Assembly (NCBI RefSeq): GCF_014836665.1
Contig: NZ_JACSQJ010000005.1
Coordinates: 8,950-72,949 of the forward strand
Direction: 5' to 3'
Origin: Luteimonas colneyensis
Lineage (GTDB): Bacteria > Pseudomonadota > Gammaproteobacteria > Xanthomonadales > Xanthomonadaceae
Length of the DNA: 64,000 nucleotides
The notes below the pieces were generated by a model. The model ran no database searches, was not told where the DNA came from, and saw only the letters and a list, made by a program, of their open reading frames with translations. This document shows, one piece after another, positions 15,575 through 23,839 of this stretch (position 1 is the stretch's first letter; each line of letters begins with the position of its first letter). Both the position numbers and the translations under genes were made by a program.

Positions 15575-18556
15575 TCAGAAGTTCCAGGTCACGACCAGCT
15601 GCGCGTAGCGCGGAGCCTGCCAGACCGTGCCTTCGCCGAAGTAGGGCATCCGCGTACCCGGCGTGCTTTCGTAGCGCGAATGCACGTTGACCACGGTCTG
15701 GCTGTTGAACAGGTTGTAGACCGAGAAGCGCGCCTTCAGGTCGATGTCCTCCACCGGCAGCGTCCAAGTCACGTTGACGCCCACGTCCTTCACCCAAGGC
15801 ATGCGGCCAAAGGCGCCGCGCTCGGAGTAGACCAACTGGCGCGTGGCCGGGTCGGCGCAGTTGGCCACGCAAAGCCAGCCGGTGCCGCCGCCGCTGAACT
15901 CGCCGGAACCGCCGCCCGGGCGGCTGTCATCCGGCCAGACCACGCCGAACGCCGTGATGGGGCCACCCGAGCGCGCCGTCGCGGTGGCGCCGAAGCTCCA
16001 CATCTCGTTGAGCTTGTAGCTGCCGCGCAGCTTGAACTGGTGGCGGAAGTCGTTGAACAGGACGCCGAAGCGCTCGTTGTTGGCCGGATGGTCGTAATGC
16101 TGCACCAGGTTGGTGTCGGCATAGCCGGTATCCGAGTTGACCGGACCCTCGAGGTTGCCCTCGCTCTTCGACCAGAGGTAGCTGAAGTTCACCGCCCACT
16201 TGTCGTCCCAGGCGCGGTCGAGCTGGAACTCGACGGCCTTGTACGTCCGCTTGGGCCGCTTGTAGCCCATGACCGCGCCGGCGCCATAGGAGGCCACGTA
16301 GCCGTCCTGCGACGAATCGAACTCCACCCAGTCCTCGGTGTCCGGGCACCACAGGGTGACCTTCTCGCCCGGGTTGATGATCGGCCAGTCGCCCGAGTAC
16401 CAGCCGCAGCCTTCGACGTGGTTGATGCGGGCGTCCTCCACGGCGCGGGTGACTTCCCGATAGGTCGCATTGACGCCGTACGACCAGGCCTGGTTGATCG
16501 CCTGCTGGAAGCCGAGGATGAACTCGTCCTGGTACACCTGCTTCAGGTCGCGCGCCACCGCGGTGCGCACGTCGTCCGGCGGCGGTGCGTTCATGTCGGT
16601 GTTGACGGGGCCGATCTGCGCGCCAAGGTTGGGCGAGAGGTAGGGCTTGCCGGTGATCGGATCGTCGAGCTCGGTCCAGCCGTTGAACACGTAGTAGGAG
16701 TGCTCGTCGGTGGTGCCGCCGCCGAAATAGTCGGTCAGCTTGTTGGTCAGCGGCAGGTAGTAGCGGCCGGCATTGGCGAACAGCTTGGTGGTGCCGTCAC
16801 CCCTCATGTCCCAGCTGAAGCCCACGCGCGGCGAGACCATGTCCTCGAAGTCGGCGCGGGCGAAGGTCGCGCCCGAGGCCAGCTTGTTGTGGAACTTGTC
16901 GAAGCGCACGCCCAGGTTCAGCAGGACGTTCGGCGTGACGCTCCAGTTGTCCTCGATGTAGAAGGCCTGCATCTCGGTGCTCACCGGCGCACCGGTGATG
17001 TACCGGCGCGCATCGACGATCTGGGTGACGCCCGGCGGCACGAAGGTGCCGTTCAGCGGCGCGCCCGGGGTCACGGTCTGCACCTGGTAGCTGCGGCCGT
17101 CGCCGGGGTAGCGCACGAAACTGGTGGAATCGAGCACCTCGTGGTCGACGCCGAAGCGCAGCAGGTGGTCGCCCAGGGTCCACTCGAAGTCCAGTCGCGC
17201 GGCCTCGCGCTCATCGACGCGGCCGTTGAAACTGGAGTTCGTCGGGTGGCAGCCCCAGTTCACCCGCGCCTGGTTGGCCACGGTCACGATGCTGCAGTCG
17301 CCGTCCCACGGGCTGCTGGTGTTGGTGCTGCGCTCGTTGACGCCGTACATGGCCTTGGCCATGAAGTTGTCGCCGAAGTGGCCGGTATAGGTCACCGACC
17401 AGTTCTCGCCGCCGCTGCCCGACACCGAGCCGCCATTGAGGTCGCCGCTCTCGCCCGTGTCCCAGTCGTAGTCGTAGATGCTGGTCTCGCTCTCGGCCTT
17501 GTCGGAGAACGCCAGCAGCTCCAGCAGGTGGTTGTCGTTGATCTGCCAGTCGAGCTTCGCGCCCCAGAAGTCGTTGTCGCCCTTGGTCATGTAGACCTCG
17601 TTCTCGTCGACGTCCTTCGGACTGCTGTCGCGCACCTCGTACATCGCGAAGAAGAACAGCCTGTCCTTCACGATCGGACCCGACGCCCAGACATTGGCCT
17701 TGTAGAACGAGTTCGAGTCGCGGCTGGTGCGATCGCGCTCGTCGAGCGAACCATCCGAATGGAAATGGTCGTCCTTGGACGACGCCCAGGCCGAGGGTTC
17801 CATGGTCAGCTCGACGCCGGACTGGAACTCGTTTCCGCCCGACCGGGTCACCGCGTTGATGACGCCACCGGTGCTGCGGCCGAACTCCGCCGAATAGCCG
17901 CCGGTCTTGACCTGGAATTCGTCGTAGAAGCCGAACGGCACCGAGGAGAAGCCCTGGCGGCGATACGGGTCGGTGACGTTGAGGCCGTTGATGTAGACCG
18001 CGTTCTCGGCCACCGAGGCACCGCCGAAGGTCAGGCCGCCGAAGGTGGCGCCCGACGACACCACGCCGGGTGCGAGCAGGGCCACCGAGGCCAGGCTCTG
18101 GTCCACCGGCAGCTGCGCGATCTGTTCGCGGGTCACGTTGGTGGCGGATTCGGTCGAGCGCACGTCGACGCGGTTCACGACGCGCGCGCCGACCACCTGC
18201 ACCGCGGCCATGTTGGCGATGCCGCCCTCACTGCCGAGGTTGACGGTGGTGGTGCCGCCCAGCGCGACGCTGACCGGCACCGGCTCGCCGACCGGCGCGC
18301 CGTCACGCACCACCTGCACGCTGTAGTCGCCCACCTGCAGCTGGCCCAGGCGGTAGCTCCCGTCGGCGCCCACGGTCACGGTGCGCGTGGCGCCGGTGGT
18401 GGCGTTCACCAGTTGCACCTGGTCACCGGCGTTGGCGCGGCCGGCGACCGCGCCGGTGGCGCTCTGCGCCAGCGCAACCGGCGCCATTGCGGACAGGCAG
18501 GTGCCCAGGGCGATGCAGAGCGCGGCTCTGCGGAGTCGGGTGTGGCTGGCCTTCAT
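15575..18556 (-). CDS. Oar-like TonB-dependent receptor
   Basis: This 993-residue outer-membrane receptor begins MKASHTRLRRAALCIALGT with a signal peptide ending ALAQS. A carboxypeptidase-regulatory-like beta-sandwich follows (about residues 35-115, with NATTGATRTVTVGADGSYRL). The plug comes next (VNRVDVRSTESATNVTREQI, then GFYDEFQVKTGGYSAEFGRS), and then a large 22-strand barrel ending in the typical C-terminal Phe (VVTWNF). The Oar subfamily is expanded in xanthomonads and usually imports large peptides or protein fragments. It lies 44 bases downstream of the transglutaminase-like gene and upstream of the serine hydrolase on the minus strand, which supports a shared peptide-scavenging role. 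Confidence 0.93.
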   Translation of the reverse strand: MKASHTRLRRAALCIALGTCLSAMAPVALAQSATGAVAGRANAGDQVQLVNATTGATRTVTVGADGSYRLGQLQVGDYSVQVVRDGAPVGEPVPVSVALGGTTTVNLGSEGGIANMAAVQVVGARVVNRVDVRSTESATNVTREQIAQLPVDQSLASVALLAPGVVSSGATFGGLTFGGASVAENAVYINGLNVTDPYRRQGFSSVPFGFYDEFQVKTGGYSAEFGRSTGGVINAVTRSGGNEFQSGVELTMEPSAWASSKDDHFHSDGSLDERDRTSRDSNSFYKANVWASGPIVKDRLFFFAMYEVRDSSPKDVDENEVYMTKGDNDFWGAKLDWQINDNHLLELLAFSDKAESETSIYDYDWDTGESGDLNGGSVSGSGGENWSVTYTGHFGDNFMAKAMYGVNERSTNTSSPWDGDCSIVTVANQARVNWGCHPTNSSFNGRVDEREAARLDFEWTLGDHLLRFGVDHEVLDSTSFVRYPGDGRSYQVQTVTPGAPLNGTFVPPGVTQIVDARRYITGAPVSTEMQAFYIEDNWSVTPNVLLNLGVRFDKFHNKLASGATFARADFEDMVSPRVGFSWDMRGDGTTKLFANAGRYYLPLTNKLTDYFGGGTTDEHSYYVFNGWTELDDPITGKPYLSPNLGAQIGPVNTDMNAPPPDDVRTAVARDLKQVYQDEFILGFQQAINQAWSYGVNATYREVTRAVEDARINHVEGCGWYSGDWPIINPGEKVTLWCPDTEDWVEFDSSQDGYVASYGAGAVMGYKRPKRTYKAVEFQLDRAWDDKWAVNFSYLWSKSEGNLEGPVNSDTGYADTNLVQHYDHPANNERFGVLFNDFRHQFKLRGSYKLNEMWSFGATATARSGGPITAFGVVWPDDSRPGGGSGEFSGGGTGWLCVANCADPATRQLVYSERGAFGRMPWVKDVGVNVTWTLPVEDIDLKARFSVYNLFNSQTVVNVHSRYESTPGTRMPYFGEGTVWQAPRYAQLVVTWNF

Positions 18557-18600
18557 TGCGGTTCTCCCCGGAACAGGTGTGCGTTGTTGGTTGGCTTGGC

Positions 18601-20211
18601 TCAGGTGCCGTCGTCCGTGACCGGTGGCAGCAGCTGCCACTCGAAGTCGTAATTCCACTGGTCGAAATACAGGTTGCCGCCGTCCCACTCGGCTTCGCCG
18701 CGCTGCAGGTCGACGGTTTCGGAACGCGGGTGGCGCTTGGCCGGCACGAACTCGCGCGACCAGTCGTCGTTGAATGCGATGCGCCAGGCGTCGAGTCCGC
18801 CCAGGTAGAAGTCCTGCAGCTCCGGCGCGGCGCCGGGCAGGCGGCCGAAGGTCACGTCCATCGGCACCCAGCCGTAGGGGGCCAGGTACATCCAGCCCCA
18901 GTCGTGCATGTTGTTGTATTCGCCGTCGGAGAAGATCCAGCCCGACTGCCAGCGCGCCGGAATGCCGTTCATCCGCAGCAGGGTGATCAGCAGCAGGGTC
19001 TGCTGGCCGCAGTCGGCGTGGCCCTGCTCCAGCGCGTGCTGGCCGATGTTGGTGATGGTCGAGTACTCGCGGGCGCCGGCCCAGGGAATGCGGTCGACGG
19101 CGGCGAACAGTTTCTGCGCGATGCGGTAGGGGTTGGTTTCGTCGCCAACGATGCGCGCGGACTCCAGGCGCATGGCGTCGTTGAACACCACGTGCGGCGC
19201 GCGCTCGGCCACGAAGGGCGCGAGCTCGGGCGTGATCTCCGCCGGCACCACGCGTTCGGGGTCGATCCGGTGGTACTGCGCGTGCACGGTCAGCTCGTAG
19301 GTCACCGAGAACGCGGTCGGCTCGCCGGCCACGGCCGGGGCCTCCATGTACACGGTGCGCTGCATCGCGGATTCGGGCGCCAGCCGATGCGCGGCCGGCA
19401 CCGTCGACTGGAGCGCGATGTGCTCCTGCTGCCCGGCGATGGCGCGCGGGAACGGAAGCCAGGCGCGCACTGTCTCGCCGGCGGGCACCGCGTCGGGCTT
19501 GACCGTCAGCGACTGGGTCACGCGCACGCGCTGCGGCGCGACCGCGCTTTCTCCGCTGGCCAGCGCGGCCTCGCGCACGCGGGCGTGCTGCGGATGCGCC
19601 ACTTCCAGCGGGCTGTCGTAGAACACCAGCGGCGTCGCGCGACGCTTGCGCGCCTCTTCGCTCAGCCGGAACAGGTTGGAGGGCCCGCGGCTGAACCAGC
19701 GGCGCTGGCCGTCGATCACCCGCGCCTCGATCAGGCCCTCGGCGTCCCAGCGCGCGAACTCGGCGTCGGTGAGGTCGGGGATGTCGCGGCGCAGGCGCGC
19801 CTTGGCGCCGGCCTCGTCCAGGCGGAAGTCGAGCAGGATGCGGCGCATGCGTTCGCGCTGGAACTCGAGCGCGGTGCGCTGGTCGGCGTTGAGCGACGCG
19901 TCTTCGAGCGCACGGGCGATGGCGGCTTCGGCGCCGATGAAGTCGCCGGAGTCGACCAGGTCGATGATGGCGGGCGGAGCAGCGAGGCGTGCGCCGATGT
20001 CGTCGCTGTCGGCGGTGGCCGTTGTTGTTGCTGTTGCAGGAGCGGCTATAGCCGCGACCGCTGCCACGTCCACCGACGAAACGGCGGTCGCGGCTATAGC
20101 CGCTCCTACAGGGAGGGTTGCGGCGAGGGCGAGGGCCAAGGCACGGGCACGCCATCGGCGCGGGGCGGGGCCCGCGCTGGCAAGCATGTGTGCTGGATCG
20201 ACTGCAGGCAT
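18601..20211 (-). CDS. Secreted transglutaminase-like cysteine peptidase domain protein
   Basis: The catalytic triad of the transglutaminase-like fold is visible: Cys in HADCGQQTLLLI, His in NNMHDWGWMYL, Asp in VPMDVTFG. The N-terminal half (about residues 90-330) is helical and has no clear motif. The start at 20211 gives a signal peptide with the hydrophobic core ALALALAATLPVGAAIAA; an earlier ATG at 20271 adds 20 residues without a better ribosome site. Unusually, codons about 35-60 are made of a REP palindrome pair, so part of the export signal and its flank derive from a repeat. Many such proteins process peptides or cell-wall stems in the periplasm. It heads the run with the TonB receptor. 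Confidence 0.85.
   Translation of the reverse strand: MPAVDPAHMLASAGPAPRRWRARALALALAATLPVGAAIAATAVSSVDVAAVAAIAAPATATTTATADSDDIGARLAAPPAIIDLVDSGDFIGAEAAIARALEDASLNADQRTALEFQRERMRRILLDFRLDEAGAKARLRRDIPDLTDAEFARWDAEGLIEARVIDGQRRWFSRGPSNLFRLSEEARKRRATPLVFYDSPLEVAHPQHARVREAALASGESAVAPQRVRVTQSLTVKPDAVPAGETVRAWLPFPRAIAGQQEHIALQSTVPAAHRLAPESAMQRTVYMEAPAVAGEPTAFSVTYELTVHAQYHRIDPERVVPAEITPELAPFVAERAPHVVFNDAMRLESARIVGDETNPYRIAQKLFAAVDRIPWAGAREYSTITNIGQHALEQGHADCGQQTLLLITLLRMNGIPARWQSGWIFSDGEYNNMHDWGWMYLAPYGWVPMDVTFGRLPGAAPELQDFYLGGLDAWRIAFNDDWSREFVPAKRHPRSETVDLQRGEAEWDGGNLYFDQWNYDFEWQLLPPVTDDGT
20034..20113. repeat. GTAG-type REP pair inside a coding region
   Basis: Two inverted REP units (ttgcaggagcggctatagcc at 20034 and its mirror ggctatagccgctcctacag ending at 20111) are separated by about 26 bases. 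They lie wholly inside the N-terminal codons of the transglutaminase-like gene. Each unit is the same palindrome as the intergenic copies at 7888, 23770 and 36888. Confidence 0.85.
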
Positions 20212-20271
20212 CGCTGAAAGCCCCTCTCCTGGCCCCGGAACTGCGTCGGGGCTGTGTAACATGGGCTTCAT

Positions 20272-20365
20272 GGGGCGTCAATAATTTATTCTTATTGGTT
20301 GATTTGTCCGAATCATGTATTCCATGATGCCCTCCGGCTCCGATATCGCCGGAAGGGGACGATCC
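20272..20365. promoter_or_regulatory. AT-rich divergent promoter region
   Basis: The gap between the transglutaminase-like gene and the NlpC/P60 gene contains an island (20280-20320, ataatttattcttattggtt and onward) far more AT-rich than its surroundings. It probably carries promoters for both divergent transcription units. No clear consensus -35/-10 pair or operator was resolved. MurR/RpiR regulators bind palindromes, and the control site of the downstream operon may lie here. Confidence 0.5.
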
Positions 20366-21760
20366 ATGCGATCCACTGCGCTGCTCCTCAGCCTCCTGCT
20401 CGCACTGCCCGCCTCGCTGGCCGCGCGCGAACCGGTCCAGGCGTCGCCGCCGCTGGCGGTCCCGGGGCTGGCCGAAGCCCATCTCTCGCCCGGGTTCTGG
20501 ATCGACGCGCTCGCCGACGCCGACCGCGTGGTGCTGACGCCGGCGCAGATCGCCGCGCAGAACGCACGCATGCAGGCCGAGGACGGCTCGATCCACGACC
20601 TCGAGGCCCTGCCCGGCCACGTCGACGGCACGCAGGTTCGCGCCTGGATCGAAGGCCTGTCGAAGCTGCCCGAACGCACGCTGTTCGACGTCCACGGCCA
20701 GCCGGTGGAGCGCGGCGAACTCGAGCGCCTGCAGGCCTCGCTCGACCTCGACGCGATCCCGGCCAGCCAGCCGCTGCGCCACGGCATGGTCGTGCGCCGC
20801 GCCGACCTGCGCACCTTCCCCACCCGCCTGCGCGTCTTCAGCACCGCCGGCGACACCGACATCGACCGCTTCCAGGAAAGCGCCCTGTTCCCGGGCGATC
20901 CCGTGGCCATCGTCCACGAGAGCCGCGACGGCGACTGGGCCTTCATCGTCAGCCAGCGCTACGCCGCGTGGATCGAGAAGCAGTCCATCGCCGAGGGCGA
21001 GCGCGACGCGATCCACGCCTGGGGCCGCCGCGCGCCCTTCCTGGTGGTGACCGGCGCCACCGCGCGCACCGCGTACACGCCGGAAAACCCCGCCGTCTCC
21101 GACGTGCAGCTCGAGATGGGCGTGCGCGTGCCGGTGCTGGCCGACTGGCCGGCGATGGACGAGGTCAACGGCCAGCTGCCCGCCGCGGCCCACGTCATCG
21201 AACTGCCGGTGCGTGGCGACGACGGCCGCCTGTCGTTCCAGCCCGCCCTGCTGCCGCGCTCGGCCGACGTCGCCAGTGACTACCTGCCGCTGACCGAAGC
21301 CAACCTGATCCGCCAGTCCTTCAAGTTCCTCGGCGAGCGCTACGGCTGGGGACACTCGTACAACACCCGCGACTGCAGCGGCTTCGCCTCCGAGATCTAC
21401 CGCAGCTTCGGCGTGCTGCTGCCGCGCAACACCAGCGCGCAGGCCGTCAGCCCCGCGCTCAACCGCCTGCCCTTCGACGCCGGCGACAGCCACGCCGAGC
21501 GCGTCCAGGCGCTGCGCGAAGCCCGCCCGGGCGACCTGGTCTACATCCCCGGCCACGTGATGATGGTGATCGGCCACGTCGACGGCGAGCCCGTCGCCAT
21601 CCACGACACCAGCGGCATGAGCTGGAAGCCCGAGGGCACCGACGACCTGGTGCGCCTGCACCTCAACGGCGTGGTGGTCACCCCCATCCTGCCGATGATG
21701 TCGAACGCGACCACGCCCACCGTCGACCGCATCACCAGCATCCAGCGCATCCGGCCCTGA
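20366..21760 (+). CDS. Secreted NlpC/P60 murein peptidase with SH3 domains
   Basis: This is a YkfC-like gamma-D-glutamyl-L-diamino acid endopeptidase that cleaves murein stem peptides. MRSTALLLSLLLALPASLAA is a signal peptide. Bacterial SH3-like modules occupy roughly residues 120-290 (GDWAFIVSQRYAAWIEK). The NlpC/P60 domain has Cys in TRDCSGFASEIYRSFG, His in IPGHVMMVIGHV and a third polar residue in AIHDTSGMS. ATG 20366 has a GGAAGGGGA ribosome site 5 bases upstream, so the earlier ATG at 20315 is unlikely. The next gene is the matching Ala-Glu epimerase, 32 bases away, which strongly supports the murein-peptide role. Confidence 0.92.
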   Translation: MRSTALLLSLLLALPASLAAREPVQASPPLAVPGLAEAHLSPGFWIDALADADRVVLTPAQIAAQNARMQAEDGSIHDLEALPGHVDGTQVRAWIEGLSKLPERTLFDVHGQPVERGELERLQASLDLDAIPASQPLRHGMVVRRADLRTFPTRLRVFSTAGDTDIDRFQESALFPGDPVAIVHESRDGDWAFIVSQRYAAWIEKQSIAEGERDAIHAWGRRAPFLVVTGATARTAYTPENPAVSDVQLEMGVRVPVLADWPAMDEVNGQLPAAAHVIELPVRGDDGRLSFQPALLPRSADVASDYLPLTEANLIRQSFKFLGERYGWGHSYNTRDCSGFASEIYRSFGVLLPRNTSAQAVSPALNRLPFDAGDSHAERVQALREARPGDLVYIPGHVMMVIGHVDGEPVAIHDTSGMSWKPEGTDDLVRLHLNGVVVTPILPMMSNATTPTVDRITSIQRIRP

Positions 21761-21792
21761 CCGGATCCCGCCCAGACAAAGACCCGCCGCAC

Positions 21793-22896
21793 ATGAAGAT
21801 CACCGATATCCGGCTCGCGATGCTGCGGGTCCCGCTGAAGACGCCGTTCAAGACCGCGCTGCGCACCGTCGACACCGTCGAGGACATCGTGGTGATGATC
21901 CACACCGACGACGGCCGCATCGGCTACGGCGAGGCCGCGCCCACGGCGGTGATCACCGGCGACACCCACGGCTCCATGATCGAAGCGGTCGCACGGGTCA
22001 TCGGCCCGCGGCTCATCGGCCGCGACGTCGCCGACCTCAACCGCAACGTGCAGCTGGTGCAGACCGCCATGGAGCGCAACACCAGCGCCAAGGCCGCGGT
22101 CGAGATCGCGCTGTACGACCTGTGGGCCCAGCTGTACGGCGCCCCGCTCTACCGCATGCTCGGCGGCGGCGGCGACCCCGTGGTCACCACCGACCTCACC
22201 ATCAGCGTCGACTACATCGACAAGATGGTGGCCGACTCGCTGGCCGCGATCGACCGCGGCTTCGAGTCGCTGAAGATCAAGGTCGGCAAGGACATCGGCC
22301 TCGACATCGAACGGGTCAAGGCGATCCACGCCGCGGTCGACGGCCGCGCCCTGCTCCGCCTGGACGCCAACCAGGGCTGGACGCCGAAGCAGGCGGTGTT
22401 CGCCATCCACGCCCTGGAGGACGCCGGCATCCACCTGGAACTGCTGGAGCAGCCGGTGCCGGCGAGCGACATCGAAGGGCTCAAGTACGTCACCGAGCGC
22501 GTGCATACGCCGGTGATGGCCGACGAGAGCGTGTTCGGCCCGTCCCAGGTCATCGACCTGATCCAGCGGCGCGCCGCCGACATCATCAACATCAAGCTGA
22601 TGAAGACCGGCGGCATCTCGAATGCGGTCCGCATCGCCGACATCGCCGCGGTGCACGGCGTGGACTGCATGATCGGCTGCATGATCGAGTCCGCCATCAG
22701 CGTCGCGGCCGCGGTGCACCTGGCCGTGGCCAAGGCGGGCGCGATCACCAAGGTCGACCTCGACGGACCCTCGCTGTGCACCTTCGACCCGGTCGAAGGC
22801 GGCGTCGAGTTCAACGAGGCCGAGATCGCCATCAGCGACGCGCCGGGCCTGGGCATCCGCTCGGTGCGCGGGCTCGAGCCGATCACCACCGGCTGA
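21793..22896 (+). CDS. ykfB: L-Ala-D/L-Glu epimerase (dipeptide epimerase)
   Basis: This enolase-superfamily enzyme converts L-Ala-D-Glu released from murein into L-Ala-L-Glu so it can be used as food. The 367-residue length is typical. Conserved elements are the first catalytic Lys in LKIKVGKDIG, the metal ligands Asp in LRLDANQGW, Glu in LLEQPV and Asp in MADESVF, and the second Lys in INIKLMKTGG. The closing DLDGP motif is characteristic of dipeptide epimerases rather than muconate enzymes. It lies between the NlpC/P60 peptidase, which would make its substrate, and a MurR/RpiR regulator. Confidence 0.93.
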   Translation: MKITDIRLAMLRVPLKTPFKTALRTVDTVEDIVVMIHTDDGRIGYGEAAPTAVITGDTHGSMIEAVARVIGPRLIGRDVADLNRNVQLVQTAMERNTSAKAAVEIALYDLWAQLYGAPLYRMLGGGGDPVVTTDLTISVDYIDKMVADSLAAIDRGFESLKIKVGKDIGLDIERVKAIHAAVDGRALLRLDANQGWTPKQAVFAIHALEDAGIHLELLEQPVPASDIEGLKYVTERVHTPVMADESVFGPSQVIDLIQRRAADIINIKLMKTGGISNAVRIADIAAVHGVDCMIGCMIESAISVAAAVHLAVAKAGAITKVDLDGPSLCTFDPVEGGVEFNEAEIAISDAPGLGIRSVRGLEPITTG

Positions 22897-22903
22897 GGCG
22901 CCG

Positions 22904-23740
22904 ATGCCCCCGCTCGCGAGGATCCGCGGCGAACGCGACCGGATGTCGGCGATCGAGCGCCGCATCGCCGACTTCATGCTCGACAACGCCCACCTGCTGC
23001 GCGACTACTCCTCGCAGCAGCTGGCCAACGCGCTCGGCATCAGCCAGTCGAGCGTGGTGAAGTTCAGCCAGAAGCTCGGCTTCAAGGGCTACCCGGACCT
23101 CAAGTTCTCCATCGGCGAATCGCTGGCGAGGCTCGACTCCGACAACGGCGACGCCGGCACGGCACTGGCCGCGCGCGACGATGATCCGGGGGCGCAGCTT
23201 GCCGAATCGCTGTGGCGCGCCAAGGCCGAGGCCGTGACCGTCACCCGCGCGCTCAACGCGCACACCGACGTCGCCAGGGTGGCCGAGGCCATCCGCGCGG
23301 CCGGCAAGGTCTACGCCATCGGCGTCGGCAACGACGGCCTGCACGCGCGCTCGATCGCGATCAAGCTGGCGATGATCGGGCGCACCGCCATCCACCTGTT
23401 CGACCCGGCGCTGATGGCGGTCGGCAGCTCCTCGGCCGGCACCGGCGACGTCCTGCTGGTGCTCTGCGAACACGGCCAGGAAGCCGCGCTGTGCCACACC
23501 GCGCGCCTGTTCCGACAGCGCGGCGGCAAGGTCGTCACGATCACCCGGCACACCGCGAACGCGCTGCGGGCGCATGCCGACATCGCCCTGCTGGTCAGCG
23601 CGCACGACCCGCGCCCGCAGGTGGAGCTGCTGCTGTACCACGCGGCCCTCCAGCACCTGCTGGACCTGGTGTTCCTGCTGCTGTGCGAGGACGAGGCCCA
23701 CCTGCGTATGCTGGTCGAGAACGCCGCACCCATCGAATGA
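22904..23740 (+). CDS. MurR/RpiR family transcriptional regulator
   Basis: The N-terminal HTH_6 domain (residues 5-75, SSQQLANALGISQSSVVKFSQKLGFKGYPDLKFSI) is followed by a SIS sugar-isomerase-like ligand domain (about 115-260, with AIGVGNDGLHARSIAIKLAMIGR). Such regulators sense phosphosugars such as MurNAc-6-phosphate and control cell-wall recycling or sugar catabolism. The start is 8 bases after the epimerase stop, so it is in the same operon. Its likely targets are this operon and perhaps the divergent transglutaminase/TonB unit. The ligand is not known from sequence. Confidence 0.93.
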   Translation: MPPLARIRGERDRMSAIERRIADFMLDNAHLLRDYSSQQLANALGISQSSVVKFSQKLGFKGYPDLKFSIGESLARLDSDNGDAGTALAARDDDPGAQLAESLWRAKAEAVTVTRALNAHTDVARVAEAIRAAGKVYAIGVGNDGLHARSIAIKLAMIGRTAIHLFDPALMAVGSSSAGTGDVLLVLCEHGQEAALCHTARLFRQRGGKVVTITRHTANALRAHADIALLVSAHDPRPQVELLLYHAALQHLLDLVFLLLCEDEAHLRMLVENAAPIE

Positions 23741-23769
23741 GACGCCCATGGCAGCACCTCGCAACGCCT

Positions 23770-23815
23770 TTGCAGGAGCGGCTGTAGCCGCGACAACCGC
23801 CGGTCGAAGCCGCAA
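23770..23815. repeat. GTAG-type REP element with degenerate partner
   Basis: The unit ttgcaggagcggctgtagcc (continuing gcgac) is followed by a short inverted remnant (ggtcgaagccgc). It fills most of the 99-base gap between the MurR/RpiR gene and the symporter gene and could form a stem in the operon transcript. Confidence 0.75.
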
Positions 23816-23839
23816 CCCTGCATCGGGGAGGCGTTGAGG

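Noticed and set aside
15383-18652. Long plus-strand open frame of over 1,000 codons opposite the TonB receptor gene
   Set aside because: Its translation is His/Arg/Val-rich without domains, and it mirrors the receptor codons. It is an antisense shadow caused by GC bias.
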